Source of the DNA: PRO6 sp049646625
GTDB taxonomy: Bacteria; Pseudomonadota; Alphaproteobacteria; Rhizobiales; Xanthobacteraceae
Assembly: GCA_049646625.1 (NCBI GenBank)
Contig: JBARWE010000133.1
Span: 1 to 8,023 of the forward strand
DNA: 8,023 nucleotides
Reading direction: 5' to 3'
Shown: piece after piece, positions 1-7,622 of the stretch
Layout: every line of letters starts with the position of its first letter
Position numbering within the stretch: the first letter of the stretch is position 1
Notes under the pieces: generated by a model
What the model was told of the DNA's origin: nothing
Databases searched by the model: none
The model's input: only the letters and a program-made list of their open reading frames with translations
Translations under genes and position numbers: made by a program

Positions 1-1654
1 GGCGGCGGCCGACGGCGCGGCCCTCGTGGTATTTCCCGAGTTGTTCCTCGCTGGCTACCCGCCGGAGGATCTTGTGCTCAAGCCGGCGTTTCAGGTGGCC
101 TGCCGCGCGGCGGTCGAGGAGCTTGCGCGCGACACTGCCGACGATGGTCCGGCGGTGCTGATCGGCACGCCGTGGGTCGAGGGCGGGAAACTCTACAACG
201 CGATGGCGCTGCTCGATGGCGGCCGCATCGCGGCGCTACGCTTCAAGGTCAACCTGCCGAACTACGGCGTGTTCGACGAAAAGCGTGTGTTCGCCCGTGG
301 CCACGTCGCCGGGCCGTTGACGGTGCGCGGCGTGCGGCTCGGCGTGCCGATCTGCGAGGACATCTGGATCGAAGAATCCGCCGACTACGAGGACGTCGCC
401 GAGTGTCTGCACGAGACCGGCGCGGAAATTCTCGTGGTGCCGAACGGCTCGCCCTATGCGCGGGGCAAGGCCGACATGCGGCTGTCGGTGACGGTGGCGC
501 GCGTCACCGAGAGCGGCCTGCCGCTCGCCTATCTCAACCAGGTCGGCGGCCAGGACGAACTGGTGTTCGACGGTGCGTCCTTCGTGCTCAACGGCGACTG
601 CGCGCTGGCCGCGCAACTGCCGGCGTTCACCGAGGCGGTCGTGACGCTGCGCTGGTCGAAGGGGGCCGACGGCTGGCGCTGCGCCGGCGGGATCGCGCCG
701 CCGCTGGCCGAGGACGAGGCCGACTATGCCGCCTGCGTATTGGGCTTGCGCGATTACGTCGGCAAGAACGGCTTTCCCGGCGTGCTGCTCGGCGTTTCCG
801 GCGGCATCGACTCGGCGTTGTGCGCGGCGATCGCCGTCGATGCGCTTGGGGCCGACAAAGTGCGCGGCATTATGCTGCCGTATCGCTACACCGCGCAGGT
901 CTCGTTCGAGGATGCCGAAGACCTCGCGCGCCGGCTCGGCATGTCGCACGAGGTGCTGCCGATCGCGCCGGCGGTGGAGGGTTTTGAATCGATCCTGGCA
1001 AAACCGTTCGCCGGTCTGCCGCGCGACATCACGGAAGAAAATTTGCAAGCGCGTACCCGCGGCACGCTGTTGATGGCGCTGTCTAACAAGCTAGGTGCAA
1101 TGGTCGTCACCACCGGCAACAAATCGGAAATGTCGGTCGGCTACGCCACGCTCTACGGCGACATGAACGGTGGCTTCAACCCGATCAAGGATCTTTACAA
1201 GACGCAGGTGTTTCGCCTGTCGCGGCTGCGCAACCGCTGGAAGCCGGACGGCGCGAGGGGGCCGGACGGCGAGGTGATTCCCGAGCGGACCATCATTCGG
1301 CCGCCGACCGCGGAATTGCGCGAGAACCAGAGCGATCAGGATTCGCTGCCGCCTTACGATGTGCTCGATGCCATCCTTGAGCGGCTGGTGGAGCGCGAGA
1401 CGCCGCTGGCCGAGATCGTCGCCGAGGGGTTCGATCGCGACACGGTCGCCCGCATCGATCGCCTCGTCAATGTCGCCGAGTACAAGCGGCGGCAGGCGGC
1501 GCCCGGCGTCAAGGTCACGCGCAAGAATTTCGGCCGCGACCGCCGCTATCCGATCACCAACCGCTTCCGCGATTCGGGTGCGCCGCTGCCCGTGCCTGAC
1601 GAGACGCTGACCCCGCGCGCCGGCCGTAGCGTGTCGGAAGCCTCCGATGTCTGA
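1..1654 (+). CDS. nadE: Glutamine-dependent NAD+ synthetase, 5'-truncated by window edge
   Basis: This cytoplasmic enzyme carries out the last step of NAD+ synthesis, amidating deamido-NAD+ with ATP and ammonia taken from glutamine. The first full codon in view is at 2, and the frame is open to the left edge, so the true start lies upstream; the GTG at 26 is an internal valine. The N-terminal nitrilase-type amidase domain shows its Glu-Lys-Cys triad: Glu in FPELF (codon at 38), Lys in FKVNLPNYG (codon at 245) and Cys in PICEDIW (codon at 353). The C-terminal synthetase domain has the ATP-pyrophosphatase P-loop SGGIDS at 797-814, then TTGNKSE and a C-terminal RKNFGRDRRYPITNRFR segment typical of the long form. 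About 550 residues are visible, so only a short N-terminal piece is missing. No frameshift or lost key residue is seen. The gltX start lies 18 bp downstream, which suggests possible cotranscription. Confidence 0.97.
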   Translation, partial: AAADGAALVVFPELFLAGYPPEDLVLKPAFQVACRAAVEELARDTADDGPAVLIGTPWVEGGKLYNAMALLDGGRIAALRFKVNLPNYGVFDEKRVFARGHVAGPLTVRGVRLGVPICEDIWIEESADYEDVAECLHETGAEILVVPNGSPYARGKADMRLSVTVARVTESGLPLAYLNQVGGQDELVFDGASFVLNGDCALAAQLPAFTEAVVTLRWSKGADGWRCAGGIAPPLAEDEADYAACVLGLRDYVGKNGFPGVLLGVSGGIDSALCAAIAVDALGADKVRGIMLPYRYTAQVSFEDAEDLARRLGMSHEVLPIAPAVEGFESILAKPFAGLPRDITEENLQARTRGTLLMALSNKLGAMVVTTGNKSEMSVGYATLYGDMNGGFNPIKDLYKTQVFRLSRLRNRWKPDGARGPDGEVIPERTIIRPPTAELRENQSDQDSLPPYDVLDAILERLVERETPLAEIVAEGFDRDTVARIDRLVNVAEYKRRQAAPGVKVTRKNFGRDRRYPITNRFRDSGAPLPVPDETLTPRAGRSVSEASDV

Positions 1655-1672
1655 GCGGGCGCGCGTGCTGTC

Positions 1673-3013
1673 ATGAGCGACACGCCTGTCGTCCGCTTCG
1701 CGCCGTCGCCGACCGGGCGGCTGCATATCGGCAACGCGCGCACGGCGCTGTTCAACTACCTCTATGCCAAGAAGCGCGGCGGCCGTTTCATCCTGCGCTA
1801 CGACGACACCGACCGCGCCCGCTCCACGGCGGAATTCGCCGACGCCATCGCCGTGGATCTGCGCTGGCTTGGCATCGTCCCGGATGAGGTGGCGCGGCAG
1901 TCGGAGCGGTTCGCGCGTTACGATGCGGCAGCCGAACGCTTGCGCGCGCGCGGGCTGCTCTATCCATGCTACGAGACCGAAGAGGAACTGGAATATCGTC
2001 GCCGCCGGCAGCTCGCCCAGCACCGCGCACCGGTTTACGATCGCGCCGCGCTCAAGCTCTCGACCGAGGATCGGGCGCGGCTTGAGGCCGAGGGGCGGAA
2101 GCCGTACTGGCGCTTCAAGCTCGATCATCGCGTGGTGACGTGGCGGGATGGCGTGCGCGGCGAGCAGCGTATCGATTGCGCCTCGCTGTCCGATCCCGTT
2201 CTGATCCGTGCCGATGGCAGCTATCTCTATACGCTGCCCTCGGTGGTGGACGACATCGAGCTTGCCGTCACCGATGTCATCCGCGGCGAGGATCACGTCA
2301 CCAACACCGCGGTGCAGATCCAGTTGTTCGAGGCGCTGGGAGCGGCCGCGCCGCGCTTCGCCCACCACAACCTCTTGACGTTGCCGAGCGGTGAGGGACT
2401 GTCGAAGCGGCTCGGCCATCTGTCGCTCGGCGCGCTGCGCGAGGAAGGCTTTGAGCCGGCGGCGGTGGCGGCGCTCGCCGTGCTGATCGGTACCTCGCAT
2501 GCAGTGGAGCCGGTCGCCGGTCTCGACGAGTTGATGAACCGCGTCGATCTTACTGATGTGTCGCAGTCGGCGGCAAAATTCGACCCGACCGAGTTGCGCA
2601 GCCTCAACGCGCGCACGCTGCACAGCCTGCCGTTCGAGGCCGTGGCGGCGCGGCTCGCGGCACTTAGTGTTGGCGGTGGGGCGGCGTTCTGGGAGGCGGT
2701 GCGCCCCAATCTGGTGCTGCTGGATGGGGCGCGGGAGTGGTGGCAGGTGGTCGCGGGTGAAGCGACTTATGCCACCGATGACCCCGCGCTGGTCCGCACC
2801 GCTGCCGGGCATTTGCCGCCCGAGCCGTGGGACAACGACACCTGGGGCGTATGGACAAAGGCGGTTGCGACCGCCACGGCCAAGAAGGGGCGGGCGCTTT
2901 ACCACCCGCTGCGGCTGGCCCTGACCGGCCGCGAGCAGGGGCCGGAACTGAAGCTGCTGCTGCCCTTGATTGGTCGCCCCCGCGTCCTGCGGCGGCTCGC
3001 GGCGGCCGGCTGA
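1673..3013 (+). CDS. gltX: Glutamyl-tRNA synthetase, short (446 aa) alphaproteobacterial type
   Basis: A class I aminoacyl-tRNA synthetase that charges tRNA with glutamate for translation; Glu-tRNA is also the precursor of haem in alphaproteobacteria only indirectly, if at all. The N-terminal catalytic domain has RFAPSPTGRLHIGN, with the HIGH-like HIGN at residues 18-21, and VIRGEDHVTN at about 202-211. The KMSKS-like LSKR is at 243-246. The C-terminal anticodon-binding part includes KKGRALYHPLRLALTGRE. The region after the first motif has a single Cys (PCYET, about 98-102) instead of a CxC pair, so the zinc site of the E. coli enzyme appears absent. The segment YTLPSVVDDIE (about 186-196) differs from the more usual AxVVDDHxM wording. 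Many alphaproteobacteria carry two GluRS paralogues and make Gln-tRNA through GatCAB; this looks like the shorter one, but whether it is discriminating cannot be read here. The ATG at 1673 fits the family N-terminus, although the ribosome binding site is weak. Confidence 0.95.
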   Translation: MSDTPVVRFAPSPTGRLHIGNARTALFNYLYAKKRGGRFILRYDDTDRARSTAEFADAIAVDLRWLGIVPDEVARQSERFARYDAAAERLRARGLLYPCYETEEELEYRRRRQLAQHRAPVYDRAALKLSTEDRARLEAEGRKPYWRFKLDHRVVTWRDGVRGEQRIDCASLSDPVLIRADGSYLYTLPSVVDDIELAVTDVIRGEDHVTNTAVQIQLFEALGAAAPRFAHHNLLTLPSGEGLSKRLGHLSLGALREEGFEPAAVAALAVLIGTSHAVEPVAGLDELMNRVDLTDVSQSAAKFDPTELRSLNARTLHSLPFEAVAARLAALSVGGGAAFWEAVRPNLVLLDGAREWWQVVAGEATYATDDPALVRTAAGHLPPEPWDNDTWGVWTKAVATATAKKGRALYHPLRLALTGREQGPELKLLLPLIGRPRVLRRLAAAG

Positions 3014-3022
3014 GGTCCGCGT

Positions 3023-3051
3023 TTGCCTGATTGGGCAGGATCGATTATACA
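3023..3051 (+). promoter_or_regulatory. Possible housekeeping-sigma promoter upstream of the HTH/methyltransferase gene
   Basis: TTGCCT at 3023-3028 is followed, after exactly 17 bases, by TATACA at 3046-3051. Each matches the sigma-70 consensus at four of six positions. It lies just after the gltX stop, and a start near 3058 would give a leader of roughly 47 bases to the ATG at 3105. The stretch is visibly more AT-rich than the flanking genes. This is a pattern match only, but it is the best promoter candidate for the downstream gene and perhaps metK. Confidence 0.4.
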
Positions 3052-3081
3052 GCCCGACAAAATTGATCGTCCCACTCGGGC
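3052..3081. repeat. Inverted repeat just downstream of the putative promoter
   Basis: GCCCGA at 3052-3057 and TCGGGC at 3076-3081 are perfect six-base inverted arms separated by 18 bases. The left arm begins directly after the possible -10 box, where a repressor operator could sit. Alternatively it is a leader RNA hairpin ending about 23 bases before the start codon. A six-base GC-rich inverted repeat can arise by chance in this composition, so its function is unproven. No T-run follows, so it is not an intrinsic terminator. Confidence 0.35.
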
Positions 3082-3104
3082 TTCCCAACCCGCCCCGGCC
3101 GCAC

Positions 3105-4460
3105 ATGAAGAACGACGCCATCCTGGCCCGGATTTCCGACTATTGCCGCGACCACGGCATGGCGGAATCGACCTTCGGTCGCCATGCCGTCAATGACGGC
3201 AAGCTGGTGGCGCGGCTGCGCGAGGGCAAGCGCATCACCATCGACACGCTGGAGCGCATTCAGGCGTTCATCGCCGCCGGCCTTGGCGACGACGTGCCGA
3301 AGCCCGATCTGCGTGCCGTGCCGCTAGAGCGCCGCGACCCGCGCACCAATTTCCGCTTCTTCGAGAACCGGCAGAAGTATTTGTTGTTCGTCCACACCTG
3401 TAGCGAGAAGCGGATTGTCGCTCAGCGCGTGGCGATGGAATTGGGCAGCATTCATCCGCGCCCCCCGGCGCTGCGGCTGTTCGACGCCGGGATCGGCGAC
3501 GGCACCGTGCTGGCGCGCGTGCTGCGCGCCATGCACGGGCGCTTTCCGCACATGCCGTTCTATATTGCCGGCAAGGAAATCAGCCTTGAGGACGTGCGGC
3601 TGACGCTGGAGAAGATTCCCGACCGGCTGTTCGAGCATCCCGCCTCGGTGTTCGTGCTGACCAACATGTACTACAACGAGGCGCCGTGGCTGACCCCGCG
3701 CACCGCGGCGGCGGCCTCCGCGACCGTCTGGCACGAGGTCGCGCTGCGCGGCGCGTCATCGGGCGAGTTCGCCGATCAGATCACCGCGCTTGAGCCGTTC
3801 CTTGAGGAGAACTGGCGCGCCAGCGTCTCGCCGCGCTCCGGCATGCCGGTCTATGAGCGGCCGGCGGTGATCGTGCTCTACCGCGAGGACCATCGCTTTC
3901 TGCTCGATTCGGTGATCCCGCGCGCCGGCCGGGCCGAGGCCAATTTCGACCTGATCATCGCCTCGCAGCCGTATCGCGCCAAATCCTCGGTCAATTTCCG
4001 CGCCCGCCGCATCATCGCGCCGCTGGCCAGGGCGCTGCGGTCGGGCGGCCGGTTGATAGGAATCCATTCTCATGGCGGCGATCCGGGGATGGATATTGTC
4101 CACGCCGTGTGGCCCGGAGAAAACCCTTTCTCCGTCAGCCGTCACGACCTGCTGCGCGCCGTCAAATACGAGTTGGGCAGCGCGGCACGGGATCTTAACT
4201 TCAATGCTTATGCCGATAGCCGTTCGATCTTTCGATATGATATGGAGGCGCTGCCGCACGAGGTGACTGGGCCGATCGGAACCTCTACCGCCTTTGCGGC
4301 CTGGAATGCGGCGGTGTATGTGGCTCAGGTCGAGGATGATCGCCTCGCTGAACTCACCGAGACCGGCCGCTACCTCGAAACCACGAAGGATGTCCTGCGC
4401 CGGCATAACGGACTTTGGTTTTACGACGAATCCTACGTCATTTCGCGCCGGCGCGATTGA
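3105..4460 (+). CDS. Uncharacterised protein: N-terminal HTH-like region plus class I SAM methyltransferase-like domain
   Basis: I do not recognise a named family for this 451-residue cytoplasmic protein. Residues 1-60 are helical and polar (ISDYCRDHGMAESTFGRHAV, then RLREGKRITIDTLERIQAFI), with the look of a small Cro/C1-type helix-turn-helix. Residues about 85-450 resemble a Rossmann-like methyltransferase: glycine-rich motif I DAGIGDGTVL at 127-136, an acidic strand-2 end at KEIS (157-160), a motif IV-like FDLIIASQPY at 281-290, and a post-IV helix-strand ALRSGGRLIGIHSH at 310-323. About 145 residues separate motifs I and IV, twice the usual distance, implying an insertion at about 190-275. 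SQPY replaces the NPPY of many N-methyltransferases. The ATG at 3105 is chosen because upstream in-frame sequence overlaps gltX and lacks domain character; no clear Shine-Dalgarno is present. metK begins 57 bp downstream. The role may be SAM/SAH-responsive regulation or methylation; both are inference. Confidence 0.85.
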   Translation: MKNDAILARISDYCRDHGMAESTFGRHAVNDGKLVARLREGKRITIDTLERIQAFIAAGLGDDVPKPDLRAVPLERRDPRTNFRFFENRQKYLLFVHTCSEKRIVAQRVAMELGSIHPRPPALRLFDAGIGDGTVLARVLRAMHGRFPHMPFYIAGKEISLEDVRLTLEKIPDRLFEHPASVFVLTNMYYNEAPWLTPRTAAAASATVWHEVALRGASSGEFADQITALEPFLEENWRASVSPRSGMPVYERPAVIVLYREDHRFLLDSVIPRAGRAEANFDLIIASQPYRAKSSVNFRARRIIAPLARALRSGGRLIGIHSHGGDPGMDIVHAVWPGENPFSVSRHDLLRAVKYELGSAARDLNFNAYADSRSIFRYDMEALPHEVTGPIGTSTAFAAWNAAVYVAQVEDDRLAELTETGRYLETTKDVLRRHNGLWFYDESYVISRRRD

Positions 4461-4486
4461 TGCCTCAGGATATCACCACGGAGCGG

Positions 4487-4511
4487 CCGCCAGCGATCTG
4501 GCGGAAAGGGG
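4487..4511 (+). promoter_or_regulatory. metK leader hairpin abutting a strong ribosome binding site
   Basis: CCGCCA (4487-4492) and TGGCGG (4499-4504) form a perfect six-pair hairpin with a six-base loop. The last two G residues of its right arm also begin the purine-rich tract GGAAAGGGG (4503-4511), which lies six bases before the metK ATG at 4518. The stem could modulate ribosome access or protect the transcript. The whole gap after the preceding stop is only 57 bases, too short and unlike in wording to the SAM-II, SAM-V or SAM/SAH riboswitches as I recall them, so none is called. Confidence 0.45.
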
Positions 4512-4517
4512 TTTTTG

Positions 4518-5714
<1,197 letters not shown>

Positions 5715-5735
5715 TTGTTTCCTAGAGATCGTGCC

Positions 5736-5855
5736 ATGGCCGGGCTTGTCCCGGCCATCCACGTCTTGTTTTGCTGAACCGTCGTCAAGACGTGGATGCC
5801 CGGCACCGCAGACAAGTTTACGCAGTCTGCGACTGCTATGGCCGGGCATGACGGA
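5736..5855. repeat. REP/BIME-like palindromic intergenic element with four stems
   Basis: The metK-ahcY gap is mostly a composite of perfect inverted repeats. ATGGCCGGG (5736-5744) pairs with CCCGGCCAT (5750-5758). CATCCACGTCTT (5756-5767) pairs with AAGACGTGGATG (5787-5798), extended by CCGG/CCGG beyond one mismatch. ATGCCCGGC (5796-5804) pairs with GCCGGGCAT (5841-5849), enclosing CGCAGAC (5807-5813) with GTCTGCG (5825-5831). ATGGCCGGGC occurs twice in direct orientation (5736 and 5838). Arms overlap, so the first two stems compete. The wording, ending in GGGCATGACGGA, matches what I remember as a dispersed repeat of Bradyrhizobium-like genomes. It has no coding capacity. It could stabilise the metK message 3' end or dampen read-through into ahcY. 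Confidence 0.8.
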
Positions 5856-5895
5856 CGAAACTTTGAGCTTACGAATAACCGCAGGATAGCCCGAC

Positions 5896-7311
5896 ATGAC
5901 CATCGCCGCTCCCGACTACATCGTCAAGGACATCGGCCTCGCCGACTTCGGCCGCAAGGAAATCTCGCTGGCCGAGACCGAGATGCCCGGCCTGATGGCG
6001 ACGCGCGAGGAATACGGCCCGAAGCAGCCGCTCAAGGGCGCCCGCATCGCCGGCTCGCTGCACATGACGATCCAGACCGCGGTTTTGATCGAGACCCTGA
6101 AGGCGCTCGGCGCCGATATCCGCTGGGTGTCGTGCAACATTTATTCGACGCAGGATCACGCCGCCGCCGCGATCGCTGCCGCCGGCATTCCGGTGTTTGC
6201 GGTCAAGGGCGAGACGCTGAAGGACTATTGGGACTACACCGCAAAACTGTTCGACTGGCACGGCGGTGGCCATCCGAACATGATTCTCGACGACGGTGGC
6301 GACGCGACGCTGTTCGTGCATCTCGGCGTGCGCGCGGAGAAGGGCGACACCGCCTTCCTCGACAAGGCGGCGTCGGAGGAAGAGGAGGTGCTGTTCGCGC
6401 TAATCAAGCGTGTGCTCAAGGAGAAGCCGAAAGGCTGGTTCGGCGAGGTCGCCAACAGCATCAAGGGTGTGTCGGAAGAGACCACCACCGGCGTGCACCG
6501 CCTCTACCAGATGGAGAAGGACGGCACGCTGCTGTGGCCGGCGATCAACGTCAACGACTCGGTCACCAAGTCCAAGTTCGACAATCTCTACGGTTGCCGT
6601 GAGTCGCTGGTGGACGGCATCCGCCGCGGCACCGATGTGATGATGAGCGGAAAGGTGGCGATGGTCGCCGGCTTCGGTGACGTCGGCAAGGGGTCGGCCG
6701 CCTCGCTGCGTCAGGCCGGCTGCCGCGTCATGGTGTCGGAGATCGACCCGATCTGCGCACTGCAGGCGGCGATGGAGGGCTATCAGGTGGTAACGATGGA
6801 AGATGCCGCGCCGCAGGCCGATATCTTCGTCACCGCCACCGGCAACAAGGACATCATCACCATCGACCACATGCGCGCGATGAAGGATCGCGCCATCGTC
6901 TGCAACATCGGCCATTTCGACAACGAGATTCAGGTCGGCGCGCTGAAGAACCTGAAGTGGGACAACATCAAGCCGCAGGTCGACGAAATCACGTTCCCGG
7001 ATGGCAAGCGCATCATCCTGCTGTCGGAGGGGCGGCTGGTGAATCTCGGCAACGCCATGGGGCACCCGTCGTTCGTGATGTCGGCCTCGTTCACCAACCA
7101 GACGCTGGCTCAGATCGAACTGTTCGCCAACAACGCCGGCGGCAAGTACGACAAGAAGGTCTATGTGCTGCCCAAGACGCTGGACGAGAAGGTAGCGCGG
7201 CTGCATCTCGCCAAGATCGGCGTCAGGCTGACCGAACTGCGCAAGGACCAGGCTGACTATATCGGCGTTGCGGTCGAAGGCCCGTTCAAGGCCGATCACT
7301 ATCGGTACTGA
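5896..7311 (+). CDS. ahcY: S-adenosylhomocysteine hydrolase (adenosylhomocysteinase)
   Basis: This cytoplasmic, NAD+-dependent enzyme reversibly splits S-adenosylhomocysteine to adenosine and homocysteine, removing the product inhibitor of methyltransferases. It has 471 residues. Visible signatures are HMTIQTAVLIETL (56-68), SCNIYSTQDHAAAAIA (79-94), the NAD+-binding VAGFGDVGKGSA (257-268), CNIGHFDNEI (336-345), EGRLVNLGNAMGHPSFVMS (378-396) and the C-terminal KADHYRY, whose Lys and Tyr contact cofactor in known structures. Residues about 150-190 are the extra segment found in many bacterial enzymes but missing from the roughly 432-residue mammalian one. The ATG at 5896 has an AGGA (5883-5886) about nine bases upstream. 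No clear own promoter is seen between the repeat element and the gene, so read-through from metK or a promoter inside the repeat region is likely. An intrinsic terminator lies about 80 bp after the stop. Confidence 0.98.
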   Translation: MTIAAPDYIVKDIGLADFGRKEISLAETEMPGLMATREEYGPKQPLKGARIAGSLHMTIQTAVLIETLKALGADIRWVSCNIYSTQDHAAAAIAAAGIPVFAVKGETLKDYWDYTAKLFDWHGGGHPNMILDDGGDATLFVHLGVRAEKGDTAFLDKAASEEEEVLFALIKRVLKEKPKGWFGEVANSIKGVSEETTTGVHRLYQMEKDGTLLWPAINVNDSVTKSKFDNLYGCRESLVDGIRRGTDVMMSGKVAMVAGFGDVGKGSAASLRQAGCRVMVSEIDPICALQAAMEGYQVVTMEDAAPQADIFVTATGNKDIITIDHMRAMKDRAIVCNIGHFDNEIQVGALKNLKWDNIKPQVDEITFPDGKRIILLSEGRLVNLGNAMGHPSFVMSASFTNQTLAQIELFANNAGGKYDKKVYVLPKTLDEKVARLHLAKIGVRLTELRKDQADYIGVAVEGPFKADHYRY

Positions 7312-7388
7312 GAGTCCTTATCTCTTTAGTCTGGCCGGTAGAGGGCGTTCTTGACGTTTCTCTTAGTCTATTATGCGAGCGGTTTTTG

Positions 7389-7420
7389 CCCCGGAGTTCA
7401 AGCTCCGGGGGTTTCTTTGT
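7389..7420 (+). terminator. Rho-independent terminator after ahcY
   Basis: CCCCGGAG (7389-7396) and CTCCGGGG (7403-7410) form a perfect eight-pair GC-rich stem with a six-base loop, followed by the T-rich run GTTTCTTTGTTT. It lies 78 bases after the ahcY stop in the correct orientation, so it most likely ends the metK/ahcY transcript and insulates the PAS-domain gene. Confidence 0.85.
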
Positions 7421-7500
7421 TTGAAGATACTTCGGGCGTTGGTTGGACGGTTGCGTTCGCTCGTCGGCCGGTAATCGGGTCTGCCGTACAATAGGATTTA

Positions 7501-7537
7501 TTAACCACCACTTAACCATGCTGATATAGGTGATAAT
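7501..7537 (+). promoter_or_regulatory. Putative CtrA-activated promoter of the PAS-domain gene
   Basis: TTAA (7501-7504), seven bases, then TTAAC (7512-7516) is an exact match to the CtrA full-site pattern TTAA-N7-TTAA known from Caulobacter and relatives. GATAAT at 7532-7537 matches the -10 consensus at five of six positions. The CtrA site centre lies about 26 bases upstream of the -10 centre, placing it near -36, the usual position for activation by CtrA. A start near 7544 would leave a leader of about 195 bases. CtrA commonly controls motility and chemotaxis genes in alphaproteobacteria, which suits the downstream gene. Confidence 0.55.
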
Positions 7538-7581
7538 GCGTGCTCGCTGAGCCCTGCCTGCTTTTCCAGGGGCAAAGAAAA

Positions 7582-7622
7582 GATGCATACAGAGTATTTC
7601 ATAAGAGACTTGCGTGTGCATC
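7582..7622 (+). repeat. Hairpin in the leader of the PAS-domain gene
   Basis: GATGCATAC (7582-7590) can pair with GTGTGCATC (7614-7622) in nine pairs, one of them a G-U wobble, around a 23-base loop. The wobble favours RNA over a DNA operator. It lies within the long leader predicted from the CtrA-like promoter. The left arm includes an ATG at 7583 that opens a 20-codon frame ending at 7645. No T-run follows the stem, so it is not a terminator. Its function is unknown. Confidence 0.35.

Noticed and set aside
26..28. GTG as the nadE start
   Set aside because: It is an internal valine of the strand leading to FPELF; the frame is open to the window edge and the domain's N-terminal strand is missing, so the gene starts upstream.
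2970..3104. A longer start for the HTH/methyltransferase protein, 45 codons upstream inside gltX
   Set aside because: The extra residues (MVAPASCGGSRRPAEV and on) have no domain character, overlap gltX and run through the likely promoter. MKNDAILARISDYC at 3105 begins the helical domain.
1091..3121. A 676-codon open frame on the minus strand opposite gltX
   Set aside because: It is rich in Arg, Ala and Gly with no domain motifs, exactly opposes an unambiguous gltX, and is the usual mirror frame of GC-rich coding DNA. The other long minus-strand frames opposite nadE, metK and ahcY are dismissed for the same reason.
4515..4517. TTG one codon before the metK ATG as start
   Set aside because: ATG at 4518 gives the family-like N-terminus and good spacing to the purine tract.
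4461..4517. SAM-II, SAM-V or SAM/SAH riboswitch upstream of metK
   Set aside because: The gap is short and I do not see the conserved core words of these classes; only a simple hairpin is present.
5863..5891. TTGAGC-N17-ATAGCC as an ahcY promoter
   Set aside because: The -10 half is poor and lies five bases before the ATG, overlapping the ribosome binding site region.
7351..7374. TTGACG and TATTAT as a promoter after ahcY
   Set aside because: Both boxes look good but are only 12 bases apart, and any transcript would meet the terminator at 7389 at once.
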